A stretch of 64,000 nt of DNA from an uncultured Eubacteriales bacterium (GTDB lineage Bacteria > Bacillota_I > Bacilli_A > RF39 > UBA660): positions 51,886 to 115,885 of the forward strand of contig CAJMAC010000004.1 of NCBI GenBank assembly GCA_905211265.1, in the 5' to 3' direction. This document shows positions 1-7,851 of the stretch, in pieces. The notes under the pieces are model-generated. The model ran no database searches, was not told the DNA's origin, and saw only the letters and a list, made by a program, of their open reading frames with translations. Numbering within the stretch: the first letter of the stretch is position 1; the number at the start of each line of letters is the position of its first letter. The position numbers and the translations under genes are program-made.

Positions 1-63
1 TTTAGTTAAATTTATAGTTTATATGGGTAAATTTTGTAAAATAATCATACAAGAATAAATTAG

Positions 64-106
64 TAAAAAAATGTGACTGCATTGTAATATCAACACAACC
101 ACATTT
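64..106 (-). terminator. Intrinsic terminator after the DUF2207 gene
   Basis: Arms at 69-75 and 100-106 (AAATGTG and CACATTT) form a 7-bp stem with a long loop. On the minus strand the stem is followed by a T run at 70-65. It lies just downstream of the stop of the minus-strand membrane protein gene. The loop is long, so confidence is moderate. Confidence 0.5.
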
Positions 107-119
107 ATACTCTACTATT

Positions 120-2489
120 CTACCAAGAACCTCCACCGCCTCCGCCTGAGCCGCCGCCAGATGATCCCCCGCCAGAGAAACTTCCTCCTGATGAACCACT
201 ACTTGAAGAACTTTGGGACATTGATTTTTGTGCAGATGCCATCGTTGAATTCATAAATGTTCCAAATGTCATTATATTAAAACTACTTGGACTATCATAC
301 CAAGATGGTGCTTGTAATGAAATAGTTTCAAACTTTTTAATCCATTTATCTGATACTCCTAATACGTAAGTATAAGGTAATATATCATAGAAATAAGTTG
401 GATTTTGCATAACCATTGCCTCTAATTTATCTTTTTCAGCTGTTTCTAAAAAGTTTTTAAAGCCTTTTAATTTCCCTAATATTTCATTGCCATATGGAGT
501 TCTTTTAGGTAAATATTTTAAACAAATTGCTAATCCTAAAATGCATAACATTCCTATAATATAAATAACTAAATATATATAATCTTGTAATAATGATGGT
601 AAAACCATAAATTTCAATGACATTCCAACCCACATTCCTCCTACAAATAAACCAAATAACTTAGTTATAATTGATGAATATGTTGGCTTACCATTTACAT
701 ATATTGTTCTAGTTCCTCCTAATAACAATGTAAACATTATTGTAAATCCAATACCAGGAAACAATAAAGCAGCCCAAATAATTTCTAATTCGCCATATTG
801 AATAAGTGGTGGTATTGATATTAAACAATAAATAATTATAGCCATTAATATTATAAATATCTTTTTATCAGAAGCACTTTTCTCTAATATTTTATTTTTA
901 TTATCTTCACTATTTATATTTGTTAATATAGCATTCGTTGTAACATAAAAATTATCACGTAAGTCTGATGAAGTTACTTCATCTATTTTGTTATTATAGT
1001 AAACTTCATTATCAATTTCAAATATTGAATCTTCAGGTTTTTTTGTAAATAATCCCCTTAAGAACATTCGCTCATTTATATCATTGCCATGATATTCTTT
1101 TAATTTAGTAATTTTAAATCCATGAGAAGTTGAAAACAAACTTTTTTCTTCGTAATCAGATATTTTTATATATCCTTTATTGGCTAAATACACAAGTAGA
1201 GATGTTACATCTCGTTCTACTGCTTTTCCTTTGTATAAAAAACCAACATCTAAACTATTGCATCCTGATGGTGGATAAAACTCAACAGTTTCAACAACAA
1301 TGTCATCTTTTCCATATTTTTTCCATATTAAATATCCTATTAATAGGAATAGTATTGGAATTACAATAGAAATAATCATCATTAAATCTAGATTATTACT
1401 TGCACCGACAAAATATCCTTCGGGTAATTCTAATCTTACAGTTAATGCTTCACCTGGATTTAAAGTTCCATTTAATTTGCCTATAATAACATTACCATCC
1501 AGATCATAATCTATATTTGAACTATTTGTTGAACCTATTTTACCACTTGAAAAACCAAGTTTTGATTTATCAAATTCCTTAGGCATAGTAATAGTAAAAG
1601 TTATATTACTTATTTTAGTATCCCACTCATCCCCAATTAAATTAAAATATAATTCATCATATCCTTTTCCAGTATCTTTTCCTAAATTATATAAATAACT
1701 AATGGTATAATTTTTTTGCCCTGTTACTGTATAATCAGGATTTCCTATTTTAATTACTTTATATATACCTTCATTAGATAATGAATAATTGTCATTAACA
1801 TTAATATTGCTAATTTTTACACGATTATTCGAAGTTGTTCCATCTAATCTTGTTACTTTGTTTTTTAAAGGAATTTTTCTAAAAATACCATGTTTATAAG
1901 TATTAAAATAAGCACCGATTTTTTCAGTAATATTTAAAGTATTATTCTCATTTACAACAATGTCTATATTATATTTATTAATTACATAATCATATGAACT
2001 ATATTGATTATTTTGACTAAGATTTTCTTTAGTAAGAGGCTTTCCTTTTACTGTGTAATAATTTATCTTAAAATAAGCTATATCATCAATTTTATAATTA
2101 CCTAAGAAGTCATTGTCATAAAGGATTATATTCATCTGATAATTATCTTTAGCAAGCCTAGGAGATTCTGTTTTAGTTGACCTAGCAACTATTTTATAGT
2201 TTGTATCATAATAATCTATTGTCATATAAGCAGATAAATAATATCCACTAGTATTTATCATTTTTCCAAATAAGACTCCATATGAAGTTAATCCTCCAGT
2301 ATTTAAAGTAGATTTGCTAAAATATACTTCTGATAAAGAAAAATCTTCACCAACATAATTATAAGATACATCATCTATTTTTATAAAATCACTAGAATAT
2401 TTTTCAGCATTTACAACATTAGGAAAAACAAATAATCCCAATATAATAAATGCAATAAATGAATACACTTTGTTAATAATTCTTTTCAT
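120..2489 (-). CDS. DUF2207 (YciQ-like) membrane protein with Gly/Ser-rich C-terminus
   Basis: About 789 residues. An N-terminal signal sequence ends near Val-Asn-Ala at about residue 28. A large extracytoplasmic beta-rich region follows, then a membrane segment around residue 370, a cytoplasmic part, two to four more hydrophobic segments between about 545 and 660, and a low-complexity tail of Ser and Gly ending in Trp. This is the architecture of DUF2207 proteins, whose biochemical role is unknown. The gene directly follows lemA, a common pairing in Gram-positive bacteria that suggests a joint envelope function. I chose the ATG at 2489 because GGAGAGTG lies seven bases upstream. An in-frame ATG at 2501 lacks a good site. 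Confidence 0.8.
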   Translation of the reverse strand: MKRIINKVYSFIAFIILGLFVFPNVVNAEKYSSDFIKIDDVSYNYVGEDFSLSEVYFSKSTLNTGGLTSYGVLFGKMINTSGYYLSAYMTIDYYDTNYKIVARSTKTESPRLAKDNYQMNIILYDNDFLGNYKIDDIAYFKINYYTVKGKPLTKENLSQNNQYSSYDYVINKYNIDIVVNENNTLNITEKIGAYFNTYKHGIFRKIPLKNKVTRLDGTTSNNRVKISNINVNDNYSLSNEGIYKVIKIGNPDYTVTGQKNYTISYLYNLGKDTGKGYDELYFNLIGDEWDTKISNITFTITMPKEFDKSKLGFSSGKIGSTNSSNIDYDLDGNVIIGKLNGTLNPGEALTVRLELPEGYFVGASNNLDLMMIISIVIPILFLLIGYLIWKKYGKDDIVVETVEFYPPSGCNSLDVGFLYKGKAVERDVTSLLVYLANKGYIKISDYEEKSLFSTSHGFKITKLKEYHGNDINERMFLRGLFTKKPEDSIFEIDNEVYYNNKIDEVTSSDLRDNFYVTTNAILTNINSEDNKNKILEKSASDKKIFIILMAIIIYCLISIPPLIQYGELEIIWAALLFPGIGFTIMFTLLLGGTRTIYVNGKPTYSSIITKLFGLFVGGMWVGMSLKFMVLPSLLQDYIYLVIYIIGMLCILGLAICLKYLPKRTPYGNEILGKLKGFKNFLETAEKDKLEAMVMQNPTYFYDILPYTYVLGVSDKWIKKFETISLQAPSWYDSPSSFNIMTFGTFMNSTMASAQKSMSQSSSSSGSSGGSFSGGGSSGGGSGGGGGGSW

Positions 2490-2503
2490 TTCACTCTCCA
2501 TAA

Positions 2504-3052
2504 TTATAATTTAATTTTTACGTTTTTTCGCTCATTTTCAGTAGCTTCAAACATTTTTCTTGTTTTATATCCAAATATACTAGCTATTATATTACTTGGA
2601 AACATTTGAACTTTATTATTGAAAATTCTTACAGTACCATTATAATATTTTCTAGCATTGGCAATATCGTCTTCAACTTTTACTAATTGTGTACTTAAAT
2701 CTTTAAAATTTTCATTTGCTTTAAGTTCTGGATAAGACTCTGCTACTGCCATTAATTTATTAATACCTTGTGATAATTTATTATTAACTTCTACTTTATC
2801 ATTTGTATTCATTTTATCATAGGAATTACTCCTTAAATTAGTAATTTCTTCTAAAGTATTTTTTTCATGTTTAGCATATCCTTTTACTACTTCAACAAGA
2901 TTAGGAATTAAATCCCATCTCTTTTTTAAATAAATATCCATTGTAGAAAATGCTTCTTCTACTTTATTGTTTAATTTTATTAGACTATTATAAGTTGTTA
3001 ATACCAACAATAAAAGTATTACAACTACTGCTATAATTATATATAACCACAT
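2504..3052 (-). CDS. lemA: LemA family protein
   Basis: 182 residues. One N-terminal membrane segment (about residues 2-20) is followed by a helical cytoplasmic domain with the family signature: YNSLIKLNNKVEEAF, then KKRWDLIPNLVEVVKGYA, and a YNGTVRIFNNKVQMFP-like region near residue 145. LemA proteins are small membrane-anchored helical bundles of uncertain function. The gene is the first of a two-gene unit with the DUF2207 gene, separated by about 14 bases, and has its own promoter just upstream. Confidence 0.9.
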   Translation of the reverse strand: MWLYIIIAVVVILLLLVLTTYNSLIKLNNKVEEAFSTMDIYLKKRWDLIPNLVEVVKGYAKHEKNTLEEITNLRSNSYDKMNTNDKVEVNNKLSQGINKLMAVAESYPELKANENFKDLSTQLVKVEDDIANARKYYNGTVRIFNNKVQMFPSNIIASIFGYKTRKMFEATENERKNVKIKL

Positions 3053-3074
3053 TCTTTTACACTCCTTTAGTATA

Positions 3075-3103
3075 ATTATACCACACTTTTTTATTTTTTA
3101 TAA
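3075..3103 (-). promoter_or_regulatory. Promoter of lemA-DUF2207 unit
   Basis: On the minus strand TATAAT (3080-3075) is preceded by an extended TG motif and, 17 bases further up, by TTATAA (3103-3098). It sits about 25 bases before the lemA start and between lemA and repeat element copy 1. The -10 is strong and the -35 weak. Confidence 0.5.
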
Positions 3104-3131
3104 ATTATTATCAGAACTCAAAAAATATATT

Positions 3132-3216
3132 AGTTTTGAGATTACAAGCTCAAAACTTCTTTTTAATAACCTTGGGTATTAAAAAGCCTTGGAATAACTT
3201 TTAAGTTATGAAAAGG
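3132..3216. repeat. Triple-hairpin intergenic element, copy 1 (3' of valS)
   Basis: Three inverted repeats lie almost without spacers. The first has arms 3132-3140 and 3149-3157 (AGTTTTGAG/CTCAAAACT). The second has arms 3159-3168 and 3177-3186 (CTTTTTAATA/TATTAAAAAG). The third spans 3187-3216, with an outer CCTT/AAGG stem, a symmetric internal loop and an inner ATAACTT/AAGTTAT stem. It begins 18 bases after the valS stop codon. Two further copies at 10294-10378 and 27426-27515 keep the same fold with paired base changes. It may be a 3'-UTR or terminator structure, a small RNA, or a miniature mobile or palindromic DNA element. Confidence 0.8.
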
Positions 3217-3234
3217 AAAAAAGAAATAGACGCG

Positions 3235-5778
3235 CTATTTCAATTTATTTTTAATTATTTCTAATTGTTCTAATTCTTTTGATAAATCTTCTTTTTCTTT
3301 ATTTACTATATTGATAGGAGCTTTTGATGTATAGTTTTCGTTTGATAGTAATTTTTTTCTTCGTTCAATTGAATTAGTTAATCTTGTTAATTCTTGTTCT
3401 AAGCGAGTATGCTCTTCCTCAAGATTTTTAGTATTATCATATACTATTTCTAATGATAAATTATTATATTCTACTTTTACTGTATTAGAAGTATTTTCAG
3501 TAGTTAATTTATCTTTTATTTTTAATGAATTTAATATTAAGTCTAAGTTATCATTATTTTTAATATTATTTATTACTTTAAAATCTGAACCTATATTTAA
3601 TTCTAATTTTTTATTTCTAAATAATGTAATAAATTCAAGAATGTTGTCTATTTCTTTTTCTTCTTTATTAAATACATATTCTTTTTCATATTTAGGATAA
3701 GTACTTATCATTATAGATTCTGAGTCTTTAATTGGTAACATTTGATATATTTCTTCGGTTACATATGGCATGAATGGATGTAACATTTTAATAATTGAAG
3801 TTAATACTTTTAATAATACACTTTTAGTAGTATTGTTTTGATTAAATTTAGATAATTCAATATATTTATCACAGAAATCAGTCCATATGAAATTATATAA
3901 TGTATTTCCTACGATATTAAAATCATATTTATCCATTGATTTAGTAATGCTTTCTATTGTTTTATTTAATTTTGTTAATATCCATTTATCACTATTAGTA
4001 AGATTATCTAATGTATAGTCTTTGTCGTTAAAGTCTTCTAGATTCATAAGTACATATCTTGAAGCATTCCATATTTTATTTATGAAATTCCAAGTTGATT
4101 TTACTTTTTCTTCATCATATCTTAAATCTTGTCCTGGTGCACTATTGGTAGTTAGGAAGAACCTTAATGAATCACAACCATATGTATCTATTACATCCAT
4201 TGGGTCTACTCCATTACCTAATGATTTAGACATTTTTCTTCCTTCTTTATCACGAATTAATCCGTGAATTAAGCAATCTTTGAATGGTCTTTTTTCTGTA
4301 AATTCAAGTGATTGGAATACCATACGACATACCCAGAAGAATATTATATCATAACCTGTTACTAATACATCATTTGGGAAATATCTTTTGAAATCAGATG
4401 TTTCATTTGGCCATCCTAAGGTTGCAAATGGCCATAAAGCACTAGAGAACCAAGTATCTAATACATCTTCATCTTGTGTCCAACCATCTTCTTGCGGTGA
4501 ATTTATTCCTACATATACTTCATCATTTTTATACCATGCTGGAATTCTATGTCCCCACCATAATTGACGAGATATACACCAATCATGGCAATCTTCCATC
4601 CAATTAATTAATATTTTTTCAAATCTTTCTGGTACAAAGTTTACTTTGGTATCTTTATTTTTTTGATTATCTAATACTTGTTTAGATAATTTTTTCATAT
4701 CTACAAACCATTGCTTAGATAAGTAAGGTTCAACCATTACTCCGGTTCTTTCTGAATGTCCTACATTATGAGTAATTTTTTCTATACTTATTAATAAGTC
4801 TTGTTCCTTTAAATCTTCGACTAATTTTTTTCTACATTCAAATCTATCTAATCCTTTATAGATACCAGCATTTTCATTCATTGTAGCATCATCATTCATT
4901 ACGATTATTCTTTCAAGGTTATGTCTATTACCTACTTCAAAGTCATTTGGATCATGAGCAGGTGTTATTTTAACTACACCAGTACCAAAGTCCATATCAG
5001 CATGATTATCTCCGATTATTGGAATTAGTTTATTTACTATTGGTAATACAACATTTTTTCCTATTAATTTATTATATCTTGTATCTTCTGGATTAACTGC
5101 TACGGCAGTATCTCCGAATAATGTTTCTGGTCTTGTTGTAGCAACTTCTAGAAAGTCATTTGTTCCTTCGATAAAATATTTTATGTGATAAAATGCTCCT
5201 TCGGTATCTTTATAGATAACTTCTTCATTTGATAAAGCTGTTTTAGCTTCAGGATCCCAGTTTATTATACGTTCTCCGCGATAAATTAATCCTTCATTAT
5301 ATAGTTTACAAAATACTGTTTTTACTGCTAGTGTTAGGTTTTCATCTAGGGTAAATGCTTCTTTATTGTAATCTACTGATAAACCTAATTTTGCCCATTG
5401 TTTTCTTATGTTATCACTATATTCATGTGTCCAATTCCAACATTCTTCAAGAAATTTTTCTCTACCTAATATTGATTTATTTTTTCCTTGTTCTTTTATT
5501 CTTTTTACTACTTTTGCTTCAGTTGCTATTGCAGCATGGTCCATTCCTGGTAACCATAAGCAGTCATAACCTTGCATTCTTTTATATCTTATAATTATAT
5601 CTTGTAATGTTGTATCCCATGCATGTCCTAAATGTAATTTACCTGTTACATTTGGCGGAGGTATAACTATACAAAATGGTTCTTTGGTTAAATCACCAGA
5701 ATTAAAATATCCTTTTTCTTTCCATTTATTGTATTTGTCTTTTTCTACTTCGATATGATTATATTTCTTGTCTAACAT
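3235..5778 (-). CDS. valS: Valyl-tRNA synthetase
   Basis: 847 residues, close to the usual 870-880. This class I synthetase charges tRNA-Val with valine. Visible features are the N-terminal PPPNVTGKLHLGH motif (the HIGH signature as HLGH) near residue 40, the CP1 editing domain with TTRPETLFGDTAVAV, the KMSKS loop near residue 510, an anticodon-binding domain and a C-terminal coiled-coil arm (about 785-847). The start overlaps the end of the upstream HD-like gene by 20 bases, so the two are probably cotranscribed and translationally coupled. A T-box leader upstream of that gene should make expression depend on uncharged tRNA-Val. The gene is followed by repeat copy 1 rather than a simple terminator. 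Confidence 0.97.
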   Translation of the reverse strand: MLDKKYNHIEVEKDKYNKWKEKGYFNSGDLTKEPFCIVIPPPNVTGKLHLGHAWDTTLQDIIIRYKRMQGYDCLWLPGMDHAAIATEAKVVKRIKEQGKNKSILGREKFLEECWNWTHEYSDNIRKQWAKLGLSVDYNKEAFTLDENLTLAVKTVFCKLYNEGLIYRGERIINWDPEAKTALSNEEVIYKDTEGAFYHIKYFIEGTNDFLEVATTRPETLFGDTAVAVNPEDTRYNKLIGKNVVLPIVNKLIPIIGDNHADMDFGTGVVKITPAHDPNDFEVGNRHNLERIIVMNDDATMNENAGIYKGLDRFECRKKLVEDLKEQDLLISIEKITHNVGHSERTGVMVEPYLSKQWFVDMKKLSKQVLDNQKNKDTKVNFVPERFEKILINWMEDCHDWCISRQLWWGHRIPAWYKNDEVYVGINSPQEDGWTQDEDVLDTWFSSALWPFATLGWPNETSDFKRYFPNDVLVTGYDIIFFWVCRMVFQSLEFTEKRPFKDCLIHGLIRDKEGRKMSKSLGNGVDPMDVIDTYGCDSLRFFLTTNSAPGQDLRYDEEKVKSTWNFINKIWNASRYVLMNLEDFNDKDYTLDNLTNSDKWILTKLNKTIESITKSMDKYDFNIVGNTLYNFIWTDFCDKYIELSKFNQNNTTKSVLLKVLTSIIKMLHPFMPYVTEEIYQMLPIKDSESIMISTYPKYEKEYVFNKEEKEIDNILEFITLFRNKKLELNIGSDFKVINNIKNNDNLDLILNSLKIKDKLTTENTSNTVKVEYNNLSLEIVYDNTKNLEEEHTRLEQELTRLTNSIERRKKLLSNENYTSKAPINIVNKEKEDLSKELEQLEIIKNKLK

Positions 5779-6532
5779 TTAAATCGCCTATCTTTCTTTC
5801 TGTATACATATTTAATATTTTTTGAATTGCTGTAAAGAATTTTTTTATTTCATCATCACTAAAATTTAATGATTCAATTAATTTATTTATATAATTATTT
5901 TCTCTTAATATATAGTAACTATATCTTGAAGATAAAGAGAATACATTTGATAATACTAATAATACTTCATCTGAATTATTTTCTGTTAATTTATTTGGAA
6001 TGGTTTTAAATTTTTTAAATTCATCATATACCATTGCTGTAGGATAAGATTCTATTCTAGTATCAATATATGGATAATTTATTGCTAGTCTAAATGTATC
6101 TAATTTATGGGCATCTTTTAATACATCACAAAAGTATACTATTTTTTGATCTAGGTTACTAGGGTATCCTTCTTTATTTAGAGAATATATAGCAAATTTA
6201 ATTATTCCATCATATTTTGTTTCGGGAGTTATTTTTCTTATCATTCCATTTGTAAATAATAATTCTAAGGTTTTATTTGTATAATCTTCATTATTATCAT
6301 TTATTATATGAAATTCTGGATTTTTATCAAAGCTTCCTATTTCATGAAATAATCCAATTAATTCACAGACGGTTATTTCTTCTTCGGTAAAGACTCCTAA
6401 GTTAGTGGCTATATCTTTTGCTAACTCCATTGTTTTTAAACTATGAAAATATTTTACTTTAATATTAGCATTATTCATATCAAAATTTTTCATGTATTGT
6501 TCAAAAATTCTCATTATTCTACTACTTCTCAT
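5759..6532 (-). CDS. HD-like domain protein cotranscribed with valS
   Basis: 257 residues. The layout resembles HD-domain metal-dependent phosphohydrolases: His30 in YFHSLKTMELA, then LIGLFHEIG near residue 63, then Asp residues in CDVLKDAHKLD near 145. The usual HD doublet reads His-Glu here, so catalysis may be altered or lost. The substrate is unknown. AAGGAGG seven bases before the ATG at 6532 supports the start. It is the first gene after the T-box leader and overlaps valS by 20 bases, so it responds to valine tRNA charging too. A link to nucleotide or alarmone turnover is possible but unproven. Confidence 0.6.
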   Translation of the reverse strand: MRSSRIMRIFEQYMKNFDMNNANIKVKYFHSLKTMELAKDIATNLGVFTEEEITVCELIGLFHEIGSFDKNPEFHIINDNNEDYTNKTLELLFTNGMIRKITPETKYDGIIKFAIYSLNKEGYPSNLDQKIVYFCDVLKDAHKLDTFRLAINYPYIDTRIESYPTAMVYDEFKKFKTIPNKLTENNSDEVLLVLSNVFSLSSRYSYYILRENNYINKLIESLNFSDDEIKKFFTAIQKILNMYTERKIGDLNVRQEI

Positions 6533-6551
6533 AAATCCTCCTTAAAATTTT

Positions 6552-6749
6552 AAAAAAAGATAATTCTATCCAAAGGACGAATTATCGTGGTACCACCTTA
6601 ATTTATACTTATTACTGATAACGCAAGCGAATGCGGTAATTCAACTCACAAGCAACCTTCAATTAAATTAATCTAGAAACTTTCACCATATTTTCCTCGC
6701 TATAAGATTATTAGATAATTTACTCCTCTTGTTCTTCGTCTTTTAATAT
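6552..6749 (-). ncRNA. T-box leader (riboswitch) controlling the HD-like gene and valS
   Basis: On the minus strand the conserved T-box sequence TAAGGTGGTACCACG is at 6600-6586. It is followed by a terminator hairpin with arms GATAATTC/GAATTATC (6586-6579 and 6566-6559) and a run of seven T. The stem I entry motif GAGGAGTA is at 6728-6721. The variable base of the TGGN bulge is T, which matches a tRNA with discriminator A such as tRNA-Val. A GTT triplet in the 3' half of stem I (about 6655) is a candidate valine specifier, but I did not fold the leader fully. Uncharged tRNA is expected to stabilise the antiterminator. This accounts for the gene-free stretch 6533-6855. Confidence 0.9.
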
Positions 6750-6755
6750 AAGATA

Positions 6756-6784
6756 ATTATATAATGTATTTTTAAATTTTACAA
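6756..6784 (-). promoter_or_regulatory. Promoter of the T-box/HD/valS transcript
   Basis: TTGTAA (6784-6779) and TATAAT (6761-6756) on the minus strand are separated by exactly 17 bases. The predicted start near 6749 lies 20-25 bases before the first conserved T-box leader motif. Confidence 0.6.
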
Positions 6785-6855
6785 GTAATTTATTAATTTT
6801 TTCTTTATTTTTTATTATATTTATTATATAATTGTTATAGTAAGAGGTGTTAAAT

Positions 6856-7554
6856 ATGGATAGTCCTATTAAATATCAAGAAGATGATTATGGAATTATA
6901 TATAGTTATTTAGATTCTTATATATCTGTTCCTAATGGTATACAAAATAATATTAAGTTATGTTTGTCTTTTGAAAAGAATCAAACTGATTTAGTTAATT
7001 CGATGAATAAATATAGAACTGAAGGAAATATATTATTTTTAACTATTACGAATAATATACCTGAGGTTGATTATATTTATGAACTTTCTAGAATTAAAAG
7101 ACTTGTTAATCAGGTATATAATTTAGTTTTAAAAGAAAAAAATTTATCTAGAGATAAATTTATTAGAAAAATAGAAATATTAAATAATGGTAATAATAAA
7201 GAATTTGTTAATTGGTTATGTGAACATTATTCAAATAAATTTTATAAAAGTGGAATGCAAGTAGATAATGTATTTAAAAATAATGATGTTATTTTTAATA
7301 CTCCAAAAACAGATACTGTAAATAATGTTCCTGTGGTTAATTCTAGTTATACTCCAACTGATGAGAAACTATCTATTGGAGAAATAGATCCTGTTTATAA
7401 AACATTACCTAATCCTAATACACAAGTTAATAATGGTGGTTTTTATAGATCTTCAAATAATAATGCTGCATTTATAAAATTACCTATGATAATATTAGTA
7501 TTACTTTTATCTACAATTATTGGGGTTGGTATATCTATATTTATGCTAAAATAA
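6856..7554 (+). CDS. Unknown protein with C-terminal membrane anchor
   Basis: 232 residues. I do not recognise the family. The first 130 residues look like a small globular cytoplasmic domain rich in Asn, Lys and Ile. A low-complexity Asn/Thr/Pro linker follows (about 140-205), and a single hydrophobic segment at about 210-230 ends in Leu-Lys, so the protein is probably tail-anchored with its domain inside the cell. I chose the ATG at 6856 because AAGAGGTG lies just upstream; the GTG at 6847 is part of that site. It is transcribed away from the T-box operon and ends in a hairpin shared with the converging gene. Confidence 0.65.
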   Translation: MDSPIKYQEDDYGIIYSYLDSYISVPNGIQNNIKLCLSFEKNQTDLVNSMNKYRTEGNILFLTITNNIPEVDYIYELSRIKRLVNQVYNLVLKEKNLSRDKFIRKIEILNNGNNKEFVNWLCEHYSNKFYKSGMQVDNVFKNNDVIFNTPKTDTVNNVPVVNSSYTPTDEKLSIGEIDPVYKTLPNPNTQVNNGGFYRSSNNNAAFIKLPMIILVLLLSTIIGVGISIFMLK

Positions 7555-7561
7555 ACATTAA

Positions 7562-7587
7562 AAAAGTCAGATTAATTTCTGGCTTTT
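7562..7587. terminator. Bidirectional terminator between converging genes
   Basis: Arms AAAAGTCAG and CTGGCTTTT form a 9-bp stem with one G-U wobble in the plus-strand RNA. They are flanked by A and T runs. It lies between the plus gene ending at 7554 and the minus gene whose stop is at 7586, and overlaps that stop. Confidence 0.7.
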
Positions 7588-7840
7588 ATCTTTCATAAGA
7601 CTCTTTTACTAATCTATTAAATAATGGTATTATTTCTTGAAGTACTTCTGGGTTATCTTCCATACAAAGTGAACCATTTGGATTTACTCTAAGTATGAAA
7701 TAATTATCTAAGGTATCTGTTTCATCTTCGTTTACATCATCTGCATATATGTATGTTGTATTATTATATACTAATTTTTCTAGAATAATTATTTTTCTTC
7801 CATTATTTAGTTTTAAGATATTTAATTTTTCAAATTGCAT
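7586..7840 (-). CDS. Small acidic protein of unknown function
   Basis: 84 residues with no membrane segment or signal peptide. The N-terminal half alternates short beta-like stretches (LNILKLNNGRKIIILEKL, then TYIYADDVNEDE) and the C-terminal half looks helical. It is loosely reminiscent of small DUF1292-type proteins, but I would not assign it. GAGGTG lies before the ATG and the gene follows the coiled-coil gene by 11 bases, so it is the last gene of an arcC operon. Its stop codon lies inside a terminator hairpin. Confidence 0.65.
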   Translation of the reverse strand: MQFEKLNILKLNNGRKIIILEKLVYNNTTYIYADDVNEDETDTLDNYFILRVNPNGSLCMEDNPEVLQEIIPLFNRLVKESYER

Positions 7841-7851
7841 AAAACACCTCT

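Noticed and set aside
2..199. 65-residue minus-strand reading frame at the left edge
   Set aside because: It overlaps the end of the DUF2207 gene in another frame and its first part is a shadow of the Gly-rich codons. No ribosome binding site.
6847..6855. GTG as start of the tail-anchored unknown gene
   Set aside because: The GTG is part of the AAGAGGTG ribosome binding site; the ATG at 6856 has correct spacing.
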